Notes under the pieces: model-generated | What the model was told of the DNA's origin: nothing | Database searches by the model: none | The model's input: the letters and a program-made list of their open reading frames with translations, nothing else | Made by a program: the position numbers and the translations under genes | Origin: an uncultured Lacticaseibacillus sp. | GTDB lineage: Bacteria > Bacillota > Bacilli > Lactobacillales > Lactobacillaceae | Length of the DNA stretch: 13,725 bases | NCBI GenBank assembly: GCA_934339215.1 | Contig: CAKRHU010000011.1 | Coordinates: 1 to 13,725, forward strand | Reading direction: 5' to 3' | Shown: positions 5,542 through 12,301 of the stretch, one piece after another | How the letters are laid out: the number at the start of each line of letters is the position of its first letter | How positions within the stretch are numbered: position 1 is the stretch's first letter

Positions 5542-6231
5542 ATGACGACACAAGATGAACTCAAGCAACAAGCAGCTCAACAAGCCGCTGACATGGTTGA
5601 ACCAGGGATGGCGTTAGGCGTCGGCACTGGCTCAACAGTCGCCTTTTTCATTGATGCTATAGGGGCGCGCAACCGTAAAACACCGTTAAACCTCAAAGCC
5701 ATCGTCACCACATCCAACCGTTCTAAGCAACAATTGGAACAAAATGGGTTTGTGGTCAATGAACTTGCGGATGTCGATCAATTGGATCTGACCATCGATG
5801 GTGCCGACCGCGTTGATGATGATCTCAATGGGATCAAAGGCGGCGGCGCAGCGCATACCTTGGAAAAAAATGTCGCCATCAACTCCAAGAAAAATCTGTG
5901 GATCGTGGATGAATCCAAACTTTGCCATCGTTTAGGCGACTTTCCTTTGCCAGTGGAAGTTTTGCCAGTGTCTGCCAAGCAAAACTTTGCGAAGTTTGAA
6001 CAAGCTGGTTTACAGCCCGCTTATCGGTTGAATGATCATGGGGAGCGCTTGACGACCCATTATGGTAACTGGATCATTGATTTAAAAGTCGATCCGCTGC
6101 CAGTACCAGATGGCTTAGCTTCGTACTTAGATGCCACTGTCGGCGTGGTGGAACACGGGTTATTTTTACACTTAGTCGATACTGTCTTGATCGCCCATGC
6201 GAATGGGACGATCGAGCGCCGTGACCGCTAA
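5542..6231 (+). CDS. rpiA: Ribose-5-phosphate isomerase A
   Basis: A 229-residue cytoplasmic enzyme that interconverts ribose 5-phosphate and ribulose 5-phosphate in the pentose phosphate/phosphoketolase route. Visible motifs are the phosphate loop GVGTGST (26-32), TSNRSK (57-62), DGAD (Asp86, Asp89), IKGGG (Lys99) and EK (Glu108). These align with the E. coli catalytic residues Asp81, Asp84, Lys94 and Glu103 at a constant offset of 5. GVVEHGLF lies near the C-terminus. Family length is 215-230. GGAGG (5532-5536) lies 5 bases before ATG. Two oddities: Arg90 replaces the usual Glu after DGAD, and His105/Leu107 replace the common Leu/Arg. It is probably active, and may be a second, specialised copy tied to the adjacent RpiR regulator; that copy number is a guess. 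Confidence 0.92.
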   Translation: MTTQDELKQQAAQQAADMVEPGMALGVGTGSTVAFFIDAIGARNRKTPLNLKAIVTTSNRSKQQLEQNGFVVNELADVDQLDLTIDGADRVDDDLNGIKGGGAAHTLEKNVAINSKKNLWIVDESKLCHRLGDFPLPVEVLPVSAKQNFAKFEQAGLQPAYRLNDHGERLTTHYGNWIIDLKVDPLPVPDGLASYLDATVGVVEHGLFLHLVDTVLIAHANGTIERRDR

Positions 6232-6245
6232 TTTTAAATCGATCC

Positions 6246-6275
6246 AACAGGCTGTTTCAGTAGGCCTGTTTTTTT
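6246..6275 (+). terminator. Intrinsic terminator after rpiA
   Basis: Arms AACAGGC (6246-6252) and GCCTGTT (6264-6270) pair perfectly. T residues run on to 6275. It lies 14 bases after the stop codon and ends the rpiR-rpiA unit. Confidence 0.85.
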
Positions 6276-6283
6276 ATGGTGAC

Positions 6284-6313
6284 TTGCGACGGCGCTTTTA
6301 AAAGGGCTAGAAT
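6284..6313 (+). promoter_or_regulatory. Candidate promoter of the MFS gene
   Basis: TTGCGA (6284-6289), an 18-bp spacer and TAGAAT (6308-6313) lie between the rpiA terminator and the MFS ribosome binding site. Transcription would start near 6320, giving a very short leader. Confidence 0.5.
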
Positions 6314-6344
6314 AATCGCTATTACGTTGATCGAGGTGAAGGCG

Positions 6345-7562
6345 ATGCAAAAAGCGCGCTGGCAACAAAATATGGTGTTCTTGTGGTTGGGCAATTTTAT
6401 GACCGGGATGGGTTTTTCGATGACCATGCCATTTTTGCCGTTGTACCTCCAAACTTTGGGCCACTTCGATACGTGGCAATTGAACCTGTTGAGCGGGACG
6501 GCATTTGCCATCACCTTCTTGGCTAAAGCCATCGCGTCACCATTTTGGGGGAAGCTCGCCGACCAATACGGCCGCAAGCCCATGTGTTTGCGCGCGAGTT
6601 TGGGGATGACCATCACCATTACCTTGTGTGGGTTGGCGCCGAATGTGTGGTTTTTGATCGTGGTGCGCGGGATCCAAGGGTGTTTTTCTGGGTATATCAA
6701 CAACGCCAATGCCATTATTGCCGCATCTGTCCCTGTCGAAAAATCTGGCAAAGCGATGGGGACGCTGGCCACGGGCAATGTGGTCGGGACGCTCCTTGGC
6801 CCACTGCTTGGTGGCGCGTTGGCAGGGATGTTTGGTTATCGCGCCAGCTTTTTTGTGACTGGGGCGATGATGTTTGTGACGTTTTTATTGACGTTGTTTT
6901 GCGTGCATGAAGCCTTTACGCCAGTACCCAAAGCGAAAATGGTTCCGACCAAGCAGATCTTTAACCAAATGCCATATCCGCGTTTGATCTGGGGCTTATT
7001 TATCACGACCATGGTGATCCAAGCAGCCAATATGTCCATTACCAGTTTTATCAGTTTGCTGGTGGCATCGATGGTGAAAAATTCCAGTCAAGTCGCGTTT
7101 GTTTCTGGCGTCGTGTCAAGTTTGCCTGGTATCGTGACGTTGATCGCTAGCCCGGTTTTAGGGGCCTTGTCAGATCGTGTCGGCGCTGAAAAAATCTTAT
7201 TGGTCGGCTTAGTGATGGCTGTGATCTGTTTTATTCCCATGAGTTTGATTCACAATATTTGGCAATTGGGTAGTTTGCGCGCGCTGTTGGGGATTTCCGA
7301 TGCCGCTTTGTTGCCGGCGATCCAAGCATTGATGACGCGATATGTGCCGAAAGCCGGGTTTGGGCGCATCTTTTCGTATAATCAGTCTTTTCAAGCCATG
7401 GGCAGCGTCGGTGGACCGATGCTCGGTTCCGTGGTTGCGAGTTTGTTTAATTATCGCTCGGTATTTTTAATGACGGCGATTTTAGAAGGCGTTAATGTGC
7501 TGGTGTTGTGGCCAGGGACGCGAGAGGTTTGGCGCCATCATCCAAAGAAAGTCACAGTCTGA
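6345..7562 (+). CDS. MFS transporter, MdtG-like multidrug efflux type
   Basis: A 405-residue cytoplasmic-membrane carrier of the major facilitator superfamily, with about 12 hydrophobic segments in two halves. It is probably a proton-driven drug exporter. The loop 2-3 motif A reads GKLADQYGRKP (69-79). It continues into RASLGM, then GxxxGPLLGG in the fifth segment, a pattern like E. coli MdtG and Gram-positive relatives. I start at ATG 6345, which has GAGGTGA (6333-6339) 5 bases upstream. A longer reading from 6276 would begin inside the rpiA terminator and ahead of the promoter. It stands as a single-gene unit between two hairpins. Substrate is unknown; a sugar or metabolite exporter cannot be excluded. 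Confidence 0.85.
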   Translation: MQKARWQQNMVFLWLGNFMTGMGFSMTMPFLPLYLQTLGHFDTWQLNLLSGTAFAITFLAKAIASPFWGKLADQYGRKPMCLRASLGMTITITLCGLAPNVWFLIVVRGIQGCFSGYINNANAIIAASVPVEKSGKAMGTLATGNVVGTLLGPLLGGALAGMFGYRASFFVTGAMMFVTFLLTLFCVHEAFTPVPKAKMVPTKQIFNQMPYPRLIWGLFITTMVIQAANMSITSFISLLVASMVKNSSQVAFVSGVVSSLPGIVTLIASPVLGALSDRVGAEKILLVGLVMAVICFIPMSLIHNIWQLGSLRALLGISDAALLPAIQALMTRYVPKAGFGRIFSYNQSFQAMGSVGGPMLGSVVASLFNYRSVFLMTAILEGVNVLVLWPGTREVWRHHPKKVTV

Positions 7563-7575
7563 GCAGTGAATGATC

Positions 7576-7594
7576 ACAGCTTAGGCTGTTTTTT
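7576..7594 (+). terminator. Short intrinsic terminator after the MFS gene
   Basis: ACAGC (7576-7580), loop TTAG, GCTGT (7585-7589), then T residues to 7594. The 5-bp stem is weak, but the U-run and its place 13 bases after the stop support it. Confidence 0.55.
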
Positions 7595-7713
7595 CATATA
7601 CTTTATGGCAAAAATGTGAGTATTCGTGATCATGAATGAGAAAATCGTCCAGTTGCTATTCACCGGTATAAAGGCATTATTGAATGCTTCCTGAAAAAAT
7701 AATTAAAAAATGA

Positions 7714-7742
7714 TTGCAATTAAAATGAGGATGCTTTAATAT
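7714..7742 (+). promoter_or_regulatory. Promoter of the PfoR-like gene
   Basis: TTGCAA (7714-7719), a 17-bp spacer and TAATAT (7737-7742) lie in an AT-rich stretch 46 bases before the start codon. The rest of the gap 7595-7788 holds a near-palindrome at 7622-7637 (ATTCGTGATCATGAAT) and nothing else I recognise. Confidence 0.65.
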
Positions 7743-7788
7743 ACAGTCATTCGCAATTATTAAACACAAATCAACGGAGGCGACACGG

Positions 7789-8886
7789 ATGACAGAAACA
7801 TCAACTAAAGGATCAGTCAATGATCATATGTCCACCATGGACTGGGTTTATCGGGTATCAGCAGGGGTTGCCAATGCCGTGTTGGTTTGCTTAGGGATCG
7901 GACTTTTATTCCAAGCTTTAGCCAACTTTACGCACTGGACCGCTTTATATCAAGTGGGTTCCATTTCGCAAATTTTGCTTGGCCCGGCAATTGGGGTCGG
8001 GGTCGCCATGACGTTACAAGCAAACACCTTGGTTGCTTTTTCATCCATGATTTCTTCAACTATCGGGGCCAACGCCGCCTTCTTGACTCATATGGCGACT
8101 AAAGGCGATGCGACGGCAACCGGTTATACCTTAGCGCACGCTGCTGGTAGCGTGGTGATGTCCACCGGTCAGCCAGTTTCAGCCGTGGCCGCCGCCTTGA
8201 TCGCTACTTTAGTTGGGAACTACCTCACTGGTAAAACGCCATTGGATATGTTCATTGTGCCGTTTGCGGCGACTTTTGTCGGGATCGTTTCTGGGTTAGG
8301 CTTAGCCGCAGTCACCACGCCATTGTTAGTTTGGTTATCTGGGATCATCGCCAAAGCGATGTTAGTCAACCCAATTCTTGGGTCTGCGGTGGTTTCCGTT
8401 GCTTGGGGCTTATTCTTGATGACGCCAGCCAGTTCTGCGGCGTTATCAGTGGCCGTGATGCTCTCACCATTAGCTGCTGGCGCTGCTTTGATCGGTACGA
8501 CTGCGCAATATGTTGGCTTTACTGCCATTTCCTTCCGCGAAAACGATCTTGGCGCCAACATTGCCCAAGGTGTGATCACCCCGAAAGTCCAATTTGGGAA
8601 CTGGCTTGAAAATCCAGCCTTGGCAGCTGGGCCAATGTTATCTGCTGCAATCTGCGCGCCACTGGCGACGATTTTCTTCCATTTCCAAACCACGGCTGCG
8701 ATGGGTGGCTTAGGCCTTTGCTCCTTCATTGCCCCAGTTGGTTTGGCTTCAGTTTCCATGAAGATGTTCTGGGTTTACATCGTCTTTGGGATCGTCGGCC
8801 CTGCAGTGATTTCCTTCTTAGTCTTCAAGTTTGAAGAATCCATGAAGTGGGTCAGTCAAAAGCAACTTCACCTCACCATTGTTTAA
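7789..8886 (+). CDS. PfoR-like / PTS EIIC-2 family membrane protein
   Basis: A 365-residue polytopic membrane protein, roughly ten hydrophobic segments, poor in charged residues. The pattern of Gly/Ala-rich helices (GPAIGVGVA, GNYLTGKTPLDMFIVP, GGLGLCSFIAPVG) fits the EIIC-2 family. This family includes PfoR, first named as a putative regulator of perfringolysin in Clostridium perfringens. Members are usually annotated as PTS IIC, yet no IIA or IIB gene is present and the biochemical role is not established. GGAGG (7776-7780) lies 8 bases before ATG. It forms a single-gene unit with its own promoter and terminator, next to an orphan peptide-binding lipoprotein. Transport of a sugar or other small solute, or a signalling role, are both open. 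Confidence 0.7.
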   Translation: MTETSTKGSVNDHMSTMDWVYRVSAGVANAVLVCLGIGLLFQALANFTHWTALYQVGSISQILLGPAIGVGVAMTLQANTLVAFSSMISSTIGANAAFLTHMATKGDATATGYTLAHAAGSVVMSTGQPVSAVAAALIATLVGNYLTGKTPLDMFIVPFAATFVGIVSGLGLAAVTTPLLVWLSGIIAKAMLVNPILGSAVVSVAWGLFLMTPASSAALSVAVMLSPLAAGAALIGTTAQYVGFTAISFRENDLGANIAQGVITPKVQFGNWLENPALAAGPMLSAAICAPLATIFFHFQTTAAMGGLGLCSFIAPVGLASVSMKMFWVYIVFGIVGPAVISFLVFKFEESMKWVSQKQLHLTIV

Positions 8887-8892
8887 TCTCTG

Positions 8893-8930
8893 CCATAAAA
8901 GGTTGACCTAGTGTCGGCCTTTTTTTATGG
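8893..8930 (+). terminator. Intrinsic terminator after the PfoR-like gene
   Basis: Arms 8897-8907 and 8913-8923 form an 11-bp stem with two U-G wobbles and a 5-nt loop, ending in a T-rich run. Flanking CCAT and ATGG could extend the pairing. Confidence 0.85.
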
Positions 8931-8962
8931 AATTGTGAGACTTAAATGAAATAAATGAGTTT

Positions 8963-8992
8963 TTGTTCTTTACTTTCATTTGTTTTTAATGT
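8963..8992 (+). promoter_or_regulatory. Weak candidate promoter of oppA
   Basis: TTGTTC (8963-8968), an 18-bp spacer and TAATGT (8987-8992). Both boxes are imperfect. AAATGAAA (8944-8951) and TTTCATTT (8974-8981) form an inverted repeat around the -35 and could be a regulator site. Confidence 0.35.
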
Positions 8993-9029
8993 AGTCTTGA
9001 GCTCAGAAAGAAATAGGGGGTACCACGAC

Positions 9030-10667
9030 ATGAAATATACGAAAGTTGCCGCTGCTGGCACTGCATTGCTGGCTGCGACGTTAACCTTAGCGGCTTGTGG
9101 CAGTAAATCTGCCGGTGACAAGCCTGCTAAAACGGACACTTGGTCACGCATGGTGAAAGATGTGATTCAAACCCAAGATGACGCCCAAATCGTTGATGTG
9201 ATTTCTGGACAAACTGCGGTTGATACCATGGATGGTTTGGTGCGCTATAACGGCTCAAAGCTTGAACCAGCCGTTTCAAAGAACGTGCCAAAGGCGACCA
9301 ATGGTGGTTTGACTTACACTTATCATTTGCGTAAATCCAATTGGAGCAATGGCGATAAAGTGACAGCCAAAGACTTTGTTTATTCTTGGCAACGTGTCGT
9401 TGATCCGGCGACGAAGTCTGAATATGCTTATCTGTTCTCCGGCATCAAGAATGCTGACAAGATCATGGCGGGCAAAGCTAAGCCTTCAACTTTAGGCGTT
9501 AAAGCGGTCGGGGATTATACGTTTGAAGTCACCTTGGAACACGCGATTCCATACTTCAATACCATGATGGTCAACCCAGTGTTCTTCCCAATCAACAAAG
9601 CAGCGGTTGAAAAGTATGGCAAGAAGTACGGTTCTCAATCCAAGTACATTGTCAACAATGGCCCTTATACATTGAAGGGTTGGAACGGGACCAACAACTC
9701 ATGGTCTGAAGTCAAAAACAACAAGTATTGGAACGCCAAAGACGTTCACATCAAGACCATCAAGACCCAAGTGGTTAAAGACTCCACCACAGCCCTTAAC
9801 TTGTACAACTCTGGCAAGCTTGACGATGCGGTTTTGACTGGCGCAACTGCGCAAAAGAACCGCACCAACAAAGATTACCAAGGCTTGAAGCAAGGCCGGA
9901 CCAGCTACTTGGATATGAACGAAAAGAAAGTCTCCGCCTTTAAGAACGCGAAGATTCGCCAAGCCATTTCCATGTCTATCAACCGCACGCAATTCGTGAA
10001 CAAAGTCTTAGGCGACGGCTCGATCACCGCGCAAAACCTGAGCCCTCAAGGCATTGCCAAGAACCCATCTACAGGTGAAGACTTCGCTAAAGAAGCTGCT
10101 GGCTCTGCCGCAGGTAAGGCTTCCACTTACAACACCAAAGAAGCCAAGAGCTTATGGACTGCTGGGCTTAAAGAAGTCGGCAAGACTGGCTTGGATGTTA
10201 CCTTGTTGACGGATGATACGGAACAAGCGAAGCAATCTGCTGAATATATCCAAGCAGCCTTAGAAAAACTGCCAGGATTTAAGATCACCTTACAAACTGT
10301 GCCATTTAAGACGCGTGTTGCCCGTTCTCTGTCAGGCGATACCCAATTAGTCCTTTCCAGTTGGCAAGGGGATTACCCAGATCCAATCACCTTCTTGGAT
10401 ATGTATACCACTGGCAATACGTACAACTTTGGTTTTTGGTCCAACGCCAAATACGACGATTTGATCAAGAAGTCTAAGACCACTGATGCCGGGGATGCAA
10501 CGAAGCGTTACGATGATTTGCAACAAGCCCAACAACTGTTGACGCAACAAGCCGGGATGGTACCTTTGTATCAAACGGTTGAAGCGCACTTAGTCAACAA
10601 GTCCATCAAAGGCTTGACCTATAGTCCTGCTAACATGTACAACTTTGTCGGCGCTTCATTGAAGTAG
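9030..10667 (+). CDS. oppA: Oligopeptide ABC transporter substrate-binding lipoprotein (OppA type)
   Basis: A 545-residue extracellular lipoprotein of the SBP family 5 that captures peptides for an Opp ABC importer. The N-terminus is a lipoprotein signal: basic MKYTK, a hydrophobic core, then the lipobox LAAC with Cys23 as the expected lipidated residue. The mature part shows the family pattern WSNGDKVTAKDFVYSWQRVV followed by DPATKSEYAY, and NNGPYTLKGW. Length matches OppA (about 540-590). I start at ATG 9030, since AGGGGG (9015-9020) lies 9 bases upstream and the signal peptide then begins properly. A longer reading from 8955 would add an unsuitable N-terminus. No permease or ATPase genes adjoin it, so it is an orphan receptor that must dock on a transporter encoded elsewhere. 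A non-nutritive peptide-sensing role is possible. Confidence 0.92.
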   Translation: MKYTKVAAAGTALLAATLTLAACGSKSAGDKPAKTDTWSRMVKDVIQTQDDAQIVDVISGQTAVDTMDGLVRYNGSKLEPAVSKNVPKATNGGLTYTYHLRKSNWSNGDKVTAKDFVYSWQRVVDPATKSEYAYLFSGIKNADKIMAGKAKPSTLGVKAVGDYTFEVTLEHAIPYFNTMMVNPVFFPINKAAVEKYGKKYGSQSKYIVNNGPYTLKGWNGTNNSWSEVKNNKYWNAKDVHIKTIKTQVVKDSTTALNLYNSGKLDDAVLTGATAQKNRTNKDYQGLKQGRTSYLDMNEKKVSAFKNAKIRQAISMSINRTQFVNKVLGDGSITAQNLSPQGIAKNPSTGEDFAKEAAGSAAGKASTYNTKEAKSLWTAGLKEVGKTGLDVTLLTDDTEQAKQSAEYIQAALEKLPGFKITLQTVPFKTRVARSLSGDTQLVLSSWQGDYPDPITFLDMYTTGNTYNFGFWSNAKYDDLIKKSKTTDAGDATKRYDDLQQAQQLLTQQAGMVPLYQTVEAHLVNKSIKGLTYSPANMYNFVGASLK

Positions 10668-10682
10668 TCAGCGATAAACTAT

Positions 10683-10711
10683 ACGGCTCGCCTCAGCGCG
10701 GGTCGTTTTTT
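10683..10711 (+). terminator. Intrinsic terminator after oppA
   Basis: Arms 10683-10691 and 10698-10706 form a 9-bp stem with two G-U wobbles and a 6-nt loop. T residues run from 10706 to 10711. It isolates oppA from sstT. Confidence 0.85.
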
Positions 10712-10775
10712 GTTGGGAAATTATGGCTATTTTCATGAAATCACAGAAAAAATTAATCTTTAGTGTCGTTTAACG

Positions 10776-10804
10776 TAGACAAGTGTATAAGAAAGATGTA
10801 CAAT
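10776..10804 (+). promoter_or_regulatory. Promoter of sstT
   Basis: TAGACA (10776-10781), a 17-bp spacer and TACAAT (10799-10804) lie 38 bases before the start codon. Confidence 0.65.
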
Positions 10805-10842
10805 GGTAAACATCAACTTAAACATGTGATGGAGGAGTTGCA

Positions 10843-12132
10843 ATGTTTGCTAAATATCGTTCGGTCAGTTTGATCTTGCGGATCATCATCGGCTTGGTGA
10901 TTGGTGCCGCTTTGGCCGTTATTTTCCCTAAGGCTGCTTTTATTGGCGTCATGGGTCAGTTGTTTGTTGGGGCGTTAAAAGGGATCGCGCCAGTCATGGT
11001 GTTCTTCTTAATTTTATCGGCGATTTCAGCCTTTCGTGAAGGTGGCGAAAACCACTTCGGTTCTGTGATCAAGCTGTACTTGTCAGCCACTTTACTCTCT
11101 GCGTTTGCCGCAGTGGCCGCTTCTTGGTTGTTCCCGCTGAAATTGAATTTACCCAAGTCCGTCAAAGTCGCTGCCAATGCACCAAAATCATTAGGCAAAG
11201 TCATCGAAGATCTTTTGGTCAACGCGGTGGGCAACCCCTTGGATGCCATCGTCAATGCCAATTACTTGTCGATTTTATTCTGGGCGTTGTTGATCGGTTT
11301 CATGTTACGGTTAGCTTCCAAGCAAACCCGGCAAACGATCACTGAAATTTCCGATGCGATCATCAAAGTCGCGCAGTTAGTCATCGAATTTGCCCCATTT
11401 GGGATCTGTGGTTTGATTTATACGTCGATTTCCGAAACTGGGTTTGCCAGTGTTGCCAAGTACGGCCAATTGGTCTTGCTGCTGGTCGGGACCATGGCGG
11501 CGGTGTACTTGATCTTGTATCCATTGATGGTATTTGTGATGACGGGACAAAACCCATATCCACTGACGCTATGGACGTTGAAAGTTTCCGGGATTCCAGC
11601 TTTCTTCACGCGCAGTTCTGCCGTGAACATTCCGATCAACTTGCAAGCTTGTGAAGACCTCGGCTTGAACAAAGAATCTTACGCGGTGTCCATCACCTTA
11701 GGCGGGTCGGCCAACTCTGGTGGGGCGGCGATCACGGTATCGGTGATGACCTTAGCTGCTTGTGCGACCTTAGGCATCCACGTGTCCTTCTTCTTAGCGG
11801 TGATTCTTTGTATCCTGACGGCGCTGGCAGCAACTGGCGCTAGTGGGATCGCTGGTGGGAGTTTGTTGATCATTCCCATGGCAGCTTCGATTTTTGGAAT
11901 TTCTAACGACATCGCCATGCAAGTCGTTGGGGTCGGCTTTATTATCGGGGTGATCCAAGATTCCGTTGAAACCGCGGTTAACTCTGCTTCTGACTTACTG
12001 TTTGCCGCCGCTGCTGAATGGCATGACGTGCAAAAAGCCACCGGTAAAAAAGTCGATATCAAAGCCGCGGTGCGCAATGCGGATCATAAACAAAGCAACC
12101 GTGTACCAGCAGCCAATGTTGAACGCGCATAG
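10843..12132 (+). CDS. sstT: Serine/threonine:sodium symporter SstT (DAACS family)
   Basis: A 429-residue cytoplasmic-membrane symporter that takes up serine and threonine with Na+. It resembles E. coli SstT (414 residues) throughout. The strongest stretch is TRSSAVNIPIN at 256-266 and the following CEDLGL, equivalent to the HP1 serine-rich hairpin and neighbouring helix of glutamate-transporter-fold proteins. The NMAG-type segment that lines the Na+ and substrate site reads GGSANSGGAAITV (287-299), a variant. The C-terminal hairpin and helix (DSVETAVNSASDLLFAAAAE) are present. About 30 hydrophilic residues form the tail. GGAGG (10831-10835) lies 7 bases before ATG. It is a single-gene unit among amino-acid and peptide uptake genes. 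Confidence 0.92.
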   Translation: MFAKYRSVSLILRIIIGLVIGAALAVIFPKAAFIGVMGQLFVGALKGIAPVMVFFLILSAISAFREGGENHFGSVIKLYLSATLLSAFAAVAASWLFPLKLNLPKSVKVAANAPKSLGKVIEDLLVNAVGNPLDAIVNANYLSILFWALLIGFMLRLASKQTRQTITEISDAIIKVAQLVIEFAPFGICGLIYTSISETGFASVAKYGQLVLLLVGTMAAVYLILYPLMVFVMTGQNPYPLTLWTLKVSGIPAFFTRSSAVNIPINLQACEDLGLNKESYAVSITLGGSANSGGAAITVSVMTLAACATLGIHVSFFLAVILCILTALAATGASGIAGGSLLIIPMAASIFGISNDIAMQVVGVGFIIGVIQDSVETAVNSASDLLFAAAAEWHDVQKATGKKVDIKAAVRNADHKQSNRVPAANVERA

Positions 12133-12160
12133 TTCAAAGCGAACAACTCCTCAAAAGGTC

Positions 12161-12182
12161 GGTCGATGAGATCGGCCTTTTT
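12161..12182 (+). terminator. Intrinsic terminator after sstT
   Basis: GGTCGAT (12161-12167), loop GAG and ATCGGCC (12171-12177) pair with one U-G wobble. Five T residues follow to 12182. An alternative wider pairing uses AAAAGG upstream. Confidence 0.85.
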
Positions 12183-12202
12183 GCGTGGGAATATTGAAAA
12201 GC

Positions 12203-12240
12203 GGCAATTTCTATAGAAGCAGTTGACATTTGTGGCAATT
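12203..12240 (+). repeat. Direct repeat around the -35 of the permease promoter
   Basis: GGCAATT occurs at 12203-12209 and 12234-12240, exactly 31 bp apart (about three helical turns). Each is followed by TAGAA after 4 or 2 bases. It straddles the -35 box and may be an operator. Confidence 0.35.
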
Positions 12241-12251
12241 AATAGAATAAT
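12223..12251 (+). promoter_or_regulatory. Promoter of the APC permease gene
   Basis: A perfect -35 TTGACA (12223-12228), a 17-bp spacer and AATAAT (12246-12251). The start codon is 50 bases further on. Confidence 0.65.
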
Positions 12252-12301
12252 ATTAAGAGCGTTTCTCATAATCTCAACTACCGTTAATTTAGGAGGTTCC
12301 T

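Noticed and set aside
6257..6778. 173-residue minus-strand frame over the MFS gene start
   Set aside because: It is a shadow of the MFS coding sequence with no ribosome binding site and no recognisable domain.
6276..7562. MFS gene starting at 6276
   Set aside because: It would begin at the end of the rpiA terminator and before the candidate promoter; ATG 6345 has GAGGTGA.
8220..8759. 179-residue minus-strand frame inside the PfoR-like gene
   Set aside because: It is a shadow frame created by Ala/Gly-rich codons of a clear membrane protein on the other strand.
8955..10667. OppA starting at 8955
   Set aside because: It adds 25 residues before a proper lipoprotein signal and has no ribosome binding site.
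12250..12272. cre site near AGCGTTTCTCA before the APC permease
   Set aside because: The spacing is off by one base from the cre consensus on either strand.
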